A DNA stretch of 64,000 bases. It comes from Weizmannia acidilactici (lineage in GTDB: Bacteria > Bacillota > Bacilli > Bacillales > Bacillaceae_C). Of the stretch, positions 46,000-55,555 are shown piece by piece. Under the pieces are notes generated by a model, which searched no databases, was not told the origin of the DNA, and saw only the letters and a program-made list of their open reading frames with translations. The stretch is from the NCBI RefSeq assembly GCF_008974225.1, contig NZ_BKZR01000017.1, forward strand, positions 1 through 64,000, in the 5' to 3' direction. The first letter of the stretch is position 1. Each line of letters opens with the position of its first letter. The translations under genes were made by a program, and so were the position numbers.

Positions 46000-46584
46000 T
46001 TGGAAAAGGTCAAAAGCGATAAGTATGAAAGAATTTTACAGGCAGCGATTGAAGTCATCTCGGAAAAAGGGATGGAAAAGGCATCTATATCCGACATTGT
46101 GAAAAGAGCGGAGGTGGCGCAGGGGACATTTTATTTATATTTCCGCTCAAAAAATGCGTTGATCCCGGCAATTGCGGAGAATTTGCTGGCTTATTCTTTT
46201 GGAAAAATCCAAAAAAAGACGCAGGGAAAATCGGATTTTTGGGATATCTTGCGGGTGATGATCGACGAAACGTTCGAGACGACAAACCGGTATAAAGACG
46301 TTATTGTACTTTGTTATTCCGGGCTGGCGTTCGAAAATTCGATGGAAACGTGGGAAGCGATTTATACCCCTTACTACCAATGGTTTAGAGAAATTTTAAC
46401 GAAAGCGGTTGAAGCGGAACAAATCCTTCCGGTCAATGTCAAGTGGCATGCCGTCATGGTGATCAACTTAATGGAGAATGAGGCGGAAAGATTTTACATT
46501 GCGAAAGAAACCGGCAGCACGCCCGAAAAAACGAAACTGGAACTGTTCCAATTTTTTAAGCGTTCGCTCGGGATCCGCTCCTAA
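46000..46584 (+). CDS. TetR/AcrR-family regulator
   Basis: This 194-residue repressor has the TetR helix-turn-helix (RILQAAIEVISEKGMEKASI, RAEVAQGTFYLYFRSKNAL) and a variable ligand domain. TTG 46000 behind GGAGGT is the likely start; an ATG at 45961 has no ribosome site. It lies 56 bases upstream of the aminotransferase/agmatinase/permease genes in the same direction, so polyamine or guanidino-compound control is possible. Confidence 0.82.
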   Translation: MEKVKSDKYERILQAAIEVISEKGMEKASISDIVKRAEVAQGTFYLYFRSKNALIPAIAENLLAYSFGKIQKKTQGKSDFWDILRVMIDETFETTNRYKDVIVLCYSGLAFENSMETWEAIYTPYYQWFREILTKAVEAEQILPVNVKWHAVMVINLMENEAERFYIAKETGSTPEKTKLELFQFFKRSLGIRS

Positions 46585-46640
46585 CCGCTTATCCCCAAAA
46601 ATGACTGATATTCATTCATAAAAACAAAAGGAGTGGGAAA

Positions 46641-48002
46641 ATGCGAAATACGGTTGAAAAAACAAAGGGGCAGGAAATCCGGGATTATATGGAAAAGGTG
46701 CTGGATTTGATTGAAAAGCCCGAAGTCACGGCTGAGGAAGCAAAGTGGATTACGAATGAAACGGTAAACAGCTTTAAGGAGTACGTTAATCCGGGGTTTT
46801 TGGAATACCGGAAAACGGTCACCTTGGATACGCAATTTGCCGCGGTGGAATGGTCTGACGAGGGGGCATGCTTTAAAGATGTGAACGGGAATCAGTATAT
46901 CGACTGCCTCGGTGGATTCGGCATTTACAATGTTGGGCACAGGCACCCGAAAGTCGTCAAAGCGGTTGAACACCAGCTTCAACGCCAGGCATTGCATAGC
47001 CAGGATTTACTTGATCCTCTCCGGGCGATGCTGGCAAAAATCCTTGCCGAGATCACGCCGGGCGACCTCAAATATTCATTTTTTACAAACAGCGGAACCG
47101 AGAGTGTCGAAGCGGCGCTGAAACTGGCAAAAATGCACAGCAACCGCACGACGTTTATTGCGGCGACACGGGCGTTCCACGGCAAAAGCCTCGGCTCGTT
47201 ATCCGGCACGGCAAAAGGGATGTTCCGGAAGCCGTTCCTGCCGCTCGTTCCGGGATTCCGCCATGTGCCGTTCGGAGATATTGATATGATGCGGAAAACA
47301 TTTGAAATTTGCGCGCTCGTCGGTGAAGATGTGGCGGCGGTGCTTTTGGAGCCGATTCAAGGGGAAGGCGGCATTATTCTCCCGCCGGAAGGCTATTTGC
47401 AGGAAGTGCGGGTGCTGTGCGATGAGTATGATGCGCTGCTTATTTTGGATGAAGTCCAAACCGGAATGGGGCGCACCGGAAAAATGTTTGCGGCGGAATT
47501 GTACGGTGTTGTGCCGGATATCCTCTGCCTTGCGAAAGCATTTGGCGGCGGGATTATGCCGGCGGGCGCAGTGGTGGCAAAAGAAAAGGTGTTTAAAAAT
47601 TTTTTCAACAACCCGTTTATGCATACGACAACGTTTGGTGGCAATCCGCTTGCGTGTGCGGCTGCGATCGCGACGATCTCCGTATTACTTGAAGAAGACC
47701 TGCCCGCGCGTGCCGCCGAAGTGGGAGATTATTTCCTTGCCCGCCTGAAAGAAGCGGTAAAAGGGCATGAAGACAAAGTGCTTGAAATCCGCGGAAAAGG
47801 CCTGATGATTGGCATCGAATTCCAGAACGATGCGATCGGCTATAACTTTGCTAAAGGGATGTTTGATGAAGGCGTTTTGGTGGCCGGTACTTTGGTAAAC
47901 TCCAAAACGATCCGCATTGAGCCGCCGCTGACGATCGCTGTGGAAGAAGTAAACCAAGTCGTTGCGACAGTTGAAAAAGTGCTCTCAAAACTGAAAGCCT
48001 GA
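46641..48002 (+). CDS. patA: Class III aminotransferase, putrescine aminotransferase-like
   Basis: This 453-residue PLP enzyme matches the putrescine:2-oxoglutarate aminotransferase (YgjG) type, including its longer N-terminus (WITNETVNSFKEYVNPGFLE). Class III motifs are SGTESVEAALKLAK, LLILDEVQTGMGRTGKMFA and the PLP lysine in LCLAKAFGGGIMPAG. It would convert putrescine to 4-aminobutanal. The neighbouring ureohydrolase and permease support a polyamine or guanidino pathway. The ribosome site AAGGAG precedes ATG 46641. Confidence 0.87.
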   Translation: MRNTVEKTKGQEIRDYMEKVLDLIEKPEVTAEEAKWITNETVNSFKEYVNPGFLEYRKTVTLDTQFAAVEWSDEGACFKDVNGNQYIDCLGGFGIYNVGHRHPKVVKAVEHQLQRQALHSQDLLDPLRAMLAKILAEITPGDLKYSFFTNSGTESVEAALKLAKMHSNRTTFIAATRAFHGKSLGSLSGTAKGMFRKPFLPLVPGFRHVPFGDIDMMRKTFEICALVGEDVAAVLLEPIQGEGGIILPPEGYLQEVRVLCDEYDALLILDEVQTGMGRTGKMFAAELYGVVPDILCLAKAFGGGIMPAGAVVAKEKVFKNFFNNPFMHTTTFGGNPLACAAAIATISVLLEEDLPARAAEVGDYFLARLKEAVKGHEDKVLEIRGKGLMIGIEFQNDAIGYNFAKGMFDEGVLVAGTLVNSKTIRIEPPLTIAVEEVNQVVATVEKVLSKLKA

Positions 48003-48024
48003 TCATACAAGGAGGAGAAGAAAC

Positions 48025-48993
48025 ATGCACTACCCGTTATCGCCGGATATACAGCCGGAATTTTGCAGTAATGGGACGTTCATGCGCCTGCCGTGTGAAG
48101 ACCCAGATGCAAAACTTGCGGTCATTGGCCTGCCATTTGATACGGCAGCCTCTTATCGCACCGGAGCCCGTTTTGCCCCACAGGCAATCCGCCAAAGTTC
48201 CATGACATTGTTTCCGTATCATCCCGTATTCGGAAACTATCCATTTGAGGAAACCCATGCCATCGATGCTGGGGATGTCCCGGTGATTCCGCACAATATC
48301 GGGCGGAGCTATGCACTGATGGAAGAAAGGATTGGAAATTTAATGGAAAAGGGGATTATTCCGATCGGCCTCGGCGGCGACCATTCCGTTACCCTTGCCG
48401 GTTTGCGGGCTGCGGCAAAGCATTACGGCCCGCTTGCGATGATCCATTTTGACGCCCATACCGATACTTGGGATACCTATTACGGGGAAAAGTACTGGCA
48501 CGGTTCAACATTCATCCGTGCATACGAAGAAGGTTTGCTGCAGCCATCGAAAGTGTTTCAACTCGGGATACGGGGAACATTGAACCACCCTGGGGATGTA
48601 GAAGACAGCCGCCGGTTGGGGTTTCATGTCATCACAACGTCCGGGCTGGATACAAAAGGGTTCGGGGCGGTTTTGCAGGAAATGAAAACAGCGATCGGAG
48701 ATACGCCTTGTTTTCTAACATTTGATATTGATTTTGTCGATCCTTCATGCGCGCCGGGAACGGGAACAATGGAGGCTGGTGGGTTCAGCAGTCGGGAAAC
48801 GTTAAAAATGGTACGCGCTTTAAAAGGTTTTCATTTTGTTGGTTTTGATCTCGTAGAAGTATTGCCGCAGTATGACGCTGGGCAGATCACATCATTATTG
48901 GCAGCAACGCTTGTCCATGACTTTGCGGGGCTTGCGGCATTGAGGTTAAAAAGGGATGAACCTGTTTTTGAGAAAGCTTCCACGCCAGAGTAA
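48025..48993 (+). CDS. speB: Agmatinase-family ureohydrolase
   Basis: This 322-residue dinuclear manganese hydrolase of the arginase/agmatinase family has metal-ligand motifs GLGGDHSVT (about residues 114-122), MIHFDAHTDTWD (about 139-150) and TFDIDFVDPSCAPGTGT (about 233-249). It releases urea from agmatine to give putrescine, or acts on a guanidino acid such as guanidinobutyrate. The substrate loop (HGSTF) fits both. Strong AGGAGG site. It follows patA by 22 bases. Confidence 0.87.
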   Translation: MHYPLSPDIQPEFCSNGTFMRLPCEDPDAKLAVIGLPFDTAASYRTGARFAPQAIRQSSMTLFPYHPVFGNYPFEETHAIDAGDVPVIPHNIGRSYALMEERIGNLMEKGIIPIGLGGDHSVTLAGLRAAAKHYGPLAMIHFDAHTDTWDTYYGEKYWHGSTFIRAYEEGLLQPSKVFQLGIRGTLNHPGDVEDSRRLGFHVITTSGLDTKGFGAVLQEMKTAIGDTPCFLTFDIDFVDPSCAPGTGTMEAGGFSSRETLKMVRALKGFHFVGFDLVEVLPQYDAGQITSLLAATLVHDFAGLAALRLKRDEPVFEKASTPE

Positions 48994-49138
48994 CCGTTTG
49001 TAAATTTTTTCGACAAAATAGATTTAAAATTTATATGTTAAATAATTTCACGAAAATATCGAAATCAAATGCCTGTTTTAATAAAATGAGCCCAAAAACA
49101 ATCGTGTAATCCACGATCTCATTTAGGAGGAATGATAC

Positions 49139-50506
49139 ATGCAAAAACAAGCGGTCACCTTAAAACGTTCATTGGGCCTATGGCAAATTGTGCTGCTCGG
49201 TGTCGGCTATATGACCCCGATGGTTGTCTTTGATACTTTCGGCATTGCTTCCGAAATGACGCACGGGCACGTCCCGACCGCCTACATATTGGCTTTGGCC
49301 GCCATGCTTCTAACCGCTGTTAGTTATCAAAAAATGATACAAGTATTTCCAACCGCGGGTTCCGCCTACACATATACGCAGCGCACGATTAACTGCCACC
49401 TTGGTTTTTTGATCGGATGGGCCGCTTTGATGGATTATTTGTTTTTGCCAATGGTGAACGCTTTAATTTTTAAAATTTATTTGAGTGCTTTTTTCCCGGG
49501 CGTCCCTTCCTGGATGTGGATTGTGGGATTTGTGGCGTTCGTCACGGCACTCAATTTGCGCGATATAAATTTTACCGCAAATTTCAACATGTTTCTCGTC
49601 TTTTTTCAAATTGCGATTATCGCGATGTTTGTTGCGATTGCAGTCCGCGCGCTTCTTCACGGCATGGGGACGGGTGAAATCATCTCCATGAAGCCTTTTT
49701 ATTCAGCCGGACTCGATTCCTCGTGGCTCATCGCGGGCGCGACGCTGATGTGCTTTTCTTATCTCGGTTTTGACGCGGTTGCGATGCTTTCGGAAGAAAC
49801 CGCAAGTCCGAAAAAGACGATCCCAAAAGCCATTTTCCTTACGGCGTTGTTCGGCGGCATTTTATTTACGCTTGCCTCCTACTTTATCCAACTGGTTTTC
49901 CCGACTGTTGCCAGTTTTAAAGATCCGGAATCTTCCTCGCCGGAAATTGCCATGAAAATCGGCGGCACGATTGTACAGATGATTTTCCTGGCCGGTGGAA
50001 TTGCCGGAACCGTTTCTTCAGGAGTATCCTCGCATGCGAGTGTCGCCCGGCTGCTTTATGCGATGGGGAGGGATAACATTCTGCCGAAAAACGTATTCGG
50101 TTATGTGCACCCGAAATTCCGGACGCCGTGGATCAATATTTTATTGGTCGGTTTTATTTCGCTGACCGCGATGTTCTTCAGCCTTGGAATGGCAACATCC
50201 TTTATCAATTTTGGTGCTCTGATCGCTTTTACGTTTGTTCATTTGTCCGTCATTGTGCACTATGTTTTCCGGCATAAAATGCACCGGAGCGCAAAAGGGT
50301 TTTTCTCATATGTGATCATGCCGCTGATCGGCGCCGCTTTTATCGGTGTGCTGTGGCTGAACCTGGAGCGCAACTCATTTTTGCTCGGCATCACATGGGC
50401 TGTGATCGGTTTTGCTTATCTCGTCTATATTACGAAAGGATTTAAAGTGAACCCGGCAGTGATCGATTTTTCCGCGCAGGAGGAGGTGCAGACACAGACG
50501 CTGTAA
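49139..50506 (+). CDS. APC-family permease, PuuP-like
   Basis: This 455-residue amino acid/polyamine/organocation transporter has about twelve helices. Features are LGLWQIVLLGVGYMTPMVVF in helix 1, FPTAGSAYTYTQ and SYLGFDAVAMLSEETASPKK, and RLLYAMGRDNILP in the cytoplasmic loop. PuuP-type importers share this pattern, and the upstream patA and agmatinase genes suggest putrescine, agmatine or a guanidino compound. An ATCGTG-TAATC-CACGAT hairpin lies just before its AGGAGG site (49103-49119). Confidence 0.85.
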   Translation: MQKQAVTLKRSLGLWQIVLLGVGYMTPMVVFDTFGIASEMTHGHVPTAYILALAAMLLTAVSYQKMIQVFPTAGSAYTYTQRTINCHLGFLIGWAALMDYLFLPMVNALIFKIYLSAFFPGVPSWMWIVGFVAFVTALNLRDINFTANFNMFLVFFQIAIIAMFVAIAVRALLHGMGTGEIISMKPFYSAGLDSSWLIAGATLMCFSYLGFDAVAMLSEETASPKKTIPKAIFLTALFGGILFTLASYFIQLVFPTVASFKDPESSSPEIAMKIGGTIVQMIFLAGGIAGTVSSGVSSHASVARLLYAMGRDNILPKNVFGYVHPKFRTPWINILLVGFISLTAMFFSLGMATSFINFGALIAFTFVHLSVIVHYVFRHKMHRSAKGFFSYVIMPLIGAAFIGVLWLNLERNSFLLGITWAVIGFAYLVYITKGFKVNPAVIDFSAQEEVQTQTL

Positions 50507-50558
50507 AAATGCAAAAGGCTTGTTTGCAGTTGATTCACAACACAAGATATGGATGATT

Positions 50559-50585
50559 AAAAAGCGGTGAAGTTCGCCGCTTTTC
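50559..50585 (+). terminator. Terminator after the APC permease
   Basis: AAAAGCGG-TGAAGTTCG-CCGCTTTT hairpin with T-rich tail. Confidence 0.8.
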
Positions 50586-50637
50586 GTTTTGAAAATGGCT
50601 TTTTCAGTGGCAGGTTTTCTGGCGTGCTTATTATTTT

Positions 50638-50727
50638 TATTGGCAGAAAATTTTACAGAAAACTTGAGTTATACAGAATATTCAACAATCATAATATATA
50701 AATCAGTCTTTACTGGTTCTGCCAATA
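50638..50727 (+). repeat. Inverted repeat in the puc operon leader
   Basis: TATTGGCAGAA (50638-50648) and TTCTGCCAATA (50717-50727) are perfect 11-bp inverted copies separated by 68 bp. They lie in the leader of the molybdenum hydroxylase operon, the second copy just before the ribosome site at about 50736. They could be a paired operator or a long-range RNA stem. Confidence 0.55.
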
Positions 50728-50748
50728 CAAGAATGTGAGGTGACGGCA

Positions 50749-51759
50749 ATGGAAGATATGTACAGCATTCTCGATGCAATCCGTCCAGGCATGACAGGGG
50801 GTGTGCTGGCGACTGTCATTCGTGTCGACGGCTCGGCTTATAAAAAGGAAGGGGCTGCCATGTTCTTCAAACCTGATGGCACCCGAATCGGTCTTTTGAG
50901 CGCAGGCTGCCTGGAAGAAGATTTGGCGGCAAGAATCGAAAACGGGTTTGGCCGGAAACCGGAAACGATCGTCTATGACATGCGCAGAGATGATGATCTG
51001 TCGTGGGGGACGGGTTCCGGATGCAACGGCGCTGTCCATGTATATGTGGAGCCGGTTGGCCGCCGCTATGCCGCGCATCTTCTCCGGCTCAAAACATTTT
51101 TGCAAAGTGGGACGGCTGTAACCGGGATCAAATTTCCGGATTCCGGTGCGTACCTGTTTGTCACAGAAGACGGGCACCGGTTCGGCAGTTATCAAGGCGA
51201 AATGGGATTTGTGCATTACCTGCCGGTAAAAAATGGAACGTTTTTCCTGCCTGTGATGCAAGAGGAAGTATATATTCATCATTATCGACCGAAACCGCGG
51301 TTCATTTTGTTCGGGGCCGGCAAGGATGCGGCTCCGCTCGCTGCCCTGGCTGCGAAGACCGGCTTTTCAGTCATTGTGTCAGATTGGCGGCCGGGTTTGT
51401 GCAGCCGGCAAAACTTTCCGGATGCAGAAGAATTGGTCGTCGGTTTTCCTTCTGAAGTTTTCGCAGAAAGCAGAATAACCATTGCGCCGAACGATTTCGT
51501 GATGATCATGACCCACCATTTTTCAAGGGACCAAGAAATTTTAACGCATGTGATGCAAACCAATCCGCGCTATCTTGGGGTGCTCGGATCTATGAAACGT
51601 ACGAAGCGCCTGCTTGGAATGGAGAAACTCCCGCCTGGCATCCGGACGCCGGCAGGGCTCGCGATCGCAGCGGAGGGACCGGAAGAAATTGCCGTCAGCA
51701 TCATTGCCGAATGCATCAAGCTAAAAAACGAGCCGGTAAGCGAGGAAGTGCTTTTATGA
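50749..51759 (+). CDS. pucA: XdhC/CoxI-family molybdenum hydroxylase maturation factor (PucA)
   Basis: This 336-residue protein inserts or sulfurates the molybdenum cofactor of xanthine dehydrogenase-type enzymes. It shows an N-terminal XdhC domain (LATVIRVDGSAYKKEGA; SAGCLEEDLAARI) and a C-terminal Rossmann domain (FILFGAGKDAAPLAALAAKT; FVMIMTHHFSRDQEIL; YLGVLGS). ATG 50749 after GAGGTG is chosen over GTG 50740. The stop overlaps the next ATG (ATGA). Gene order matches B. subtilis pucABCDE. Confidence 0.88.
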   Translation: MEDMYSILDAIRPGMTGGVLATVIRVDGSAYKKEGAAMFFKPDGTRIGLLSAGCLEEDLAARIENGFGRKPETIVYDMRRDDDLSWGTGSGCNGAVHVYVEPVGRRYAAHLLRLKTFLQSGTAVTGIKFPDSGAYLFVTEDGHRFGSYQGEMGFVHYLPVKNGTFFLPVMQEEVYIHHYRPKPRFILFGAGKDAAPLAALAAKTGFSVIVSDWRPGLCSRQNFPDAEELVVGFPSEVFAESRITIAPNDFVMIMTHHFSRDQEILTHVMQTNPRYLGVLGSMKRTKRLLGMEKLPPGIRTPAGLAIAAEGPEEIAVSIIAECIKLKNEPVSEEVLL

Positions 51760-52388
51760 AAATCATCGGGATCTATCTTGCAGCCGGCAAAAGCAGTCGG
51801 ATGGGGGAAAACAAGCTCTGTCTTCCGCTTAAAGGAAAACCGGCCGGCAGTCTGGCACTGCAGACAGCCGTCTCCTCAAAGCTTGACGATACGCTTGTCA
51901 TTGTGAAGGAAGCCGGAAAAAATACATGGTTCAGCCCGGAATTGCTGGGCAATCAGAAAAAATGGTCACTTGTTTATTGCTCCGATGCCGAAAAAGGGAT
52001 GTCCCATTCGCTGAAATGCGGGGTGCAAAGGGCAGCGGAAATGGATGCGGAAGCGGTCGTCGTGATGCTTGCGGACCAGCCGTTTATCCGGACCGGCATG
52101 ATCAACCATTTGATTGCCCGATTCCAAAAACGGTCTGCTGCAGAGGGGCAGATAGAATATATCGCTCCATGCTACAAAGGGAAGATCCTCCCGCCGTTGT
52201 TGCTCTCCAAATCTATTTTTCCAACTTTAATGAAGCTTAAAGGGGACCAGGGTGCGCGTGCCATTTTAAGGGGCGGTTCTCTGCACGGGATTTGTATCCA
52301 TTACGATAACGGGCTGCCTTTTTATGATATGGATACGAAGGAAGATTATGAAAAAGCAAGGGGGTATGCCGATGGCCGGGCAGGATAA
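51756..52388 (+). CDS. pucB: MobA-like molybdopterin cytidylyl/nucleotidyltransferase (PucB)
   Basis: This 210-residue MobA/MocA-type enzyme attaches a nucleotide to molybdopterin, giving the dinucleotide form used by xanthine dehydrogenase. The N-terminal LAAGKSSRMGENKL is the nucleotide-binding signature, and VVMLADQPFIR holds the metal-binding Asp. The start ATG 51756 overlaps the pucA stop. The end overlaps the next gene by 17 bases. Confidence 0.87.
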   Translation: MKIIGIYLAAGKSSRMGENKLCLPLKGKPAGSLALQTAVSSKLDDTLVIVKEAGKNTWFSPELLGNQKKWSLVYCSDAEKGMSHSLKCGVQRAAEMDAEAVVVMLADQPFIRTGMINHLIARFQKRSAAEGQIEYIAPCYKGKILPPLLLSKSIFPTLMKLKGDQGARAILRGGSLHGICIHYDNGLPFYDMDTKEDYEKARGYADGRAG

Positions 52389-53268
52389 AATGGCTGCCGT
52401 GCCGCAAGCCGTATACAGGCCGGCATCCGTTGAAGAAGCATGGGCATTGAAACAGAAATTTGGCGGGGCTGCCGCGTTGATTGCTGGCGGGACGCTTTTG
52501 CAAATGAAGCGGGAGCAGGGGGCCGTATTCCCGCCCTGCCTCATCAGCCTGGAACACATTAAAGAATTGTACGATATCCATGTATCCGCACAAAACCTTG
52601 CGATCGGATCTTGCGTTAGGCTGTCCGATTTACGGAAAAATTCCTTAATAGAAAAAGATTGGCACATCCTTCATGAAGCAGTCCGGCGAGTTGCGGCACC
52701 GGCTGTCCGGAACCGGGCAACAATCGGCGGCAATGTCTGTTACATGTCAGGAGACACAATCCCGGCATTGCTCTCGCTCGGCGCGAAAGCTGTTTGGTTT
52801 GACGGGGATTACAAAACAGATGATTTACAAGTTTTTTTGCAGCAGGCGCCATTGCACCCGTCCTGTATTTTAACGGCCATCCTGCTGCCGGAACCGCCTG
52901 CTGTGGAAAAAAAGATTTGTTTTTATCAAAAAATCGGGCGGAGAGCGGCCTTTACCCCGTCTTTAACGGTTGTTTCCTTCTTTGCAGGGCTGACAAATGA
53001 AAACCGGGTGGAGCAAATTCGGATCGCTGCTGGCGGGGGTTCGAGTTTTCCAAAGCGGCTGACAGCATGCGAGCAGTTTTTAAAAGGAAAGGTTTTGGCA
53101 GAGGAAGTCATGGCCGTAGCGCATGAAAAAATCATGGAAGAATATGATCCGCTGCCGGATGCTTTTGCCACGGTGGATTACCGGAAAAAGGCGGCTTCCA
53201 ATTTGATTGTTTCAACGTTTATCAGTTTTTTAAACGGAAAGGATGGTGCCGATGAAGCTGAAGCATGA
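52372..53268 (+). CDS. pucC: Xanthine dehydrogenase FAD-binding subunit (PucC)
   Basis: This 298-residue medium subunit belongs to the CO dehydrogenase/xanthine dehydrogenase FAD family. FAD contacts are seen in ALIAGGTLLQMKRE and VRNRATIGGNVCYMSGDTIP, with IGRRAAFTPSL towards the C-terminal part. ATG 52372 is chosen behind GGGGGT within the end of pucB. It shuttles electrons from the iron-sulfur subunit to NAD or another acceptor. Confidence 0.88.
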   Translation: MAGQDKMAAVPQAVYRPASVEEAWALKQKFGGAAALIAGGTLLQMKREQGAVFPPCLISLEHIKELYDIHVSAQNLAIGSCVRLSDLRKNSLIEKDWHILHEAVRRVAAPAVRNRATIGGNVCYMSGDTIPALLSLGAKAVWFDGDYKTDDLQVFLQQAPLHPSCILTAILLPEPPAVEKKICFYQKIGRRAAFTPSLTVVSFFAGLTNENRVEQIRIAAGGGSSFPKRLTACEQFLKGKVLAEEVMAVAHEKIMEEYDPLPDAFATVDYRKKAASNLIVSTFISFLNGKDGADEAEA

Positions 53269-55555
53269 AAAGCGGGGAATCGGGCCGGATGGCATTGCGA
53301 AAGTAACAGGTAGCCTTGCTTATTTAACGGATCTGTCATTTCCGGACATGCTGTACGGAAAAATATTGAGAAGTTTTTATCCGCATGCAAAAATTCTTTC
53401 AATTGATACGTCCCGCGCCGAAAAGTTGCCGGGGGTTGCGGCTGTCATTACTTATAAAGATGTGACGGGCTTGAACGGCTTCGGGATCGTCATGCCCGAC
53501 CAGCCCGTTTTATGTGAAGACCGGGTCCGCTATGTCGGAGATGCGGTCGCGGCCGTTGCGGCAGAATCGGTTGAAATTGCAGAAAAAGCATTGGAGCGGA
53601 TTGAAGTCGTTTATGAACCTCTCCCGGTAATCGACAGCCCGGCAAAAGCACTTGAGCCCGGTGCGCCGAAGCTGCATACGAAAGGGAACATCCTCCATCG
53701 TGCGGAAAATAAGCGGGGAGAAGTGAAGGAGGCTTTTGCGCGGTGTGCGGCTGTTGTTGAAGAAACGTACCATGTCCCGCGCCAGATGCATACGTATATG
53801 GAAACGGAAGGCGGGGTGGCCGTCCCGGAAGAAAACGGCGGAATTACGGTTTATTGCGGTTCCCAGCACGGCTACCGGGACCGCTTCCAACTGTCGCGGA
53901 TCCTCGGGATGGATGAAGAAAAAATCCGCGTTGTGTCTAGTCCTATAGGCGGTTCTTTCGGCGGAAAAGATGAATTGCATATCCAGCCGTACGTGGCATT
54001 GTTGGCACTCGCTACGGGAAGGCCGGTAAAAATCCATCAAACAAGGAAAGAATCGGTCATTTCCAGTATTAAGCGACACCCTATGGAAATCAAAGTCAAA
54101 ACCGGGGCGGATGAATACGGGAAGCTGCTTGCTTTCCAGGCGGTGATCATCGCAGATACCGGCGCATATGCTACGCTCGGGCCGGCTGTGCTCGATTTTG
54201 CCGTTGAACATGCCATCGGGCCGTATATCATCCCGAATGTAGATGTAACCGGAATGGCGGTATTTACGAATAACGGAGTATCCGGCGAGTTCCGCGGGTT
54301 CGGCGGCAACCAGGTCACATTTGCGCTGGAGGGGCAGATCGACCGCCTGGCCGATCAATTGCAGCTGGACCCGATTGAGTTCAGAAGGCGGAACCTCCGC
54401 CAAAAAAACGCCCCCGGCCCGTTAGGCCACCGGATCGCCGAAACAACCGGCGCTTCCGATGTGCTGGAAGCCATCGCGCAAAAAGTGGAGCTGAAAAAGA
54501 TGGCCGTCCATTTTTACAATGAACGGCATAAGTGGAAAAAACGCGGGTTCGGCATGGCCATTACAATGCATGGCGGAGGGCTCGGATACGGGCGTTTGGA
54601 CCCGGCCGGCGGGCGCCTTCGCCTTTCAAAAGAAGGAAAAATTGAAATTGCATTCGGTTTTGAAGAAGCCGGCCAGGGGATTTTAAGTGTCATCGAGAAA
54701 ATCACTTGCAATTCGCTTGGCTGTTCAAAAAACGATTTATCGATTGTCATCGGGGACACCTCTTGTGCCCCATCATCCGGATCCACCACTGCCTCAAGGG
54801 GAACGAGCATGGTATGGCACGCCTTGCAGCGGATGAAGGGGGATTTTTGCAATAAATTGCTGGAAAAAGCGTCGGCAGCTGCCGGCATTCCTGCCTCCCA
54901 ATTGCGGCTGGGAGAAGGCGGCGTTTTTTCCTCCGGCGGCATGGTACTTTCGTATGGCGAGCTGGCAGATCAAATCTCTGATATTGAATCGGTTGCCGTC
55001 ACCGTGAAATTTGATTTTCCAACAACGCCGGATCAAGTGAACGCAGGGCATTTTTTGTATGCATTTTCCGGTGTTCTGGCCGAAGTGGAAGTGGACCTCT
55101 TGACAGGCATGGTAAAAGTGGTTGGCTTGGATCAGGCGATTGCGGCAGGCCCGGTCGTGGACGAAATCGGTTATACCGGCCAAATTGAAGGGGGCGGTGT
55201 AATGGCGCTCGGCTATACGCTGATGGAAGATGCCGCCATGAAAGAAGGCAGGTATTTGGCAGAAAACCTGGACCAATATTTTATCCCGACCATTGCGGAC
55301 GTGCCTTTCCATATGGATGTGGAACCGATTGAAAAATTAGTGGATGGCGATCCTTACGGCCCGAGGGGAGTGGGGGAAATCGGTTCGGTTGCCGTTGCGC
55401 CGGCTGTCGCAAAAGCGATCCACCATGCAACCGGGTTTTGGGCAAACCGCCTGCCGGTTTCGCCGGAAGACATTTTGAAATTTGCCATGAAAGAAGGGGA
55501 CGGGGCATGGAAAATGGAAAAACAGCCGCTAAAATCCAAGCTACGTTTGAACTGA
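53252..55555 (+). CDS. pucD: Xanthine dehydrogenase molybdopterin-binding subunit (PucD)
   Basis: This 767-residue large subunit binds the molybdenum cofactor and oxidises the purine substrate. Motifs are KVTGSLAYLTDLSFPDMLYG, GGSFGGKDELHIQPYVALLA, the EFRGFGGNQ cofactor loop, TTASRGTSMVWHA and the C-terminal GPRGVGEIGS with the active-site Glu. ATG 53252 is preferred to GTG 53243, which is too near the AAGGA site. Xanthine or hypoxanthine is inferred from gene order; other aromatic heterocycles cannot be excluded. Confidence 0.9.
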   Translation: MKLKHEKRGIGPDGIAKVTGSLAYLTDLSFPDMLYGKILRSFYPHAKILSIDTSRAEKLPGVAAVITYKDVTGLNGFGIVMPDQPVLCEDRVRYVGDAVAAVAAESVEIAEKALERIEVVYEPLPVIDSPAKALEPGAPKLHTKGNILHRAENKRGEVKEAFARCAAVVEETYHVPRQMHTYMETEGGVAVPEENGGITVYCGSQHGYRDRFQLSRILGMDEEKIRVVSSPIGGSFGGKDELHIQPYVALLALATGRPVKIHQTRKESVISSIKRHPMEIKVKTGADEYGKLLAFQAVIIADTGAYATLGPAVLDFAVEHAIGPYIIPNVDVTGMAVFTNNGVSGEFRGFGGNQVTFALEGQIDRLADQLQLDPIEFRRRNLRQKNAPGPLGHRIAETTGASDVLEAIAQKVELKKMAVHFYNERHKWKKRGFGMAITMHGGGLGYGRLDPAGGRLRLSKEGKIEIAFGFEEAGQGILSVIEKITCNSLGCSKNDLSIVIGDTSCAPSSGSTTASRGTSMVWHALQRMKGDFCNKLLEKASAAAGIPASQLRLGEGGVFSSGGMVLSYGELADQISDIESVAVTVKFDFPTTPDQVNAGHFLYAFSGVLAEVEVDLLTGMVKVVGLDQAIAAGPVVDEIGYTGQIEGGGVMALGYTLMEDAAMKEGRYLAENLDQYFIPTIADVPFHMDVEPIEKLVDGDPYGPRGVGEIGSVAVAPAVAKAIHHATGFWANRLPVSPEDILKFAMKEGDGAWKMEKQPLKSKLRLN

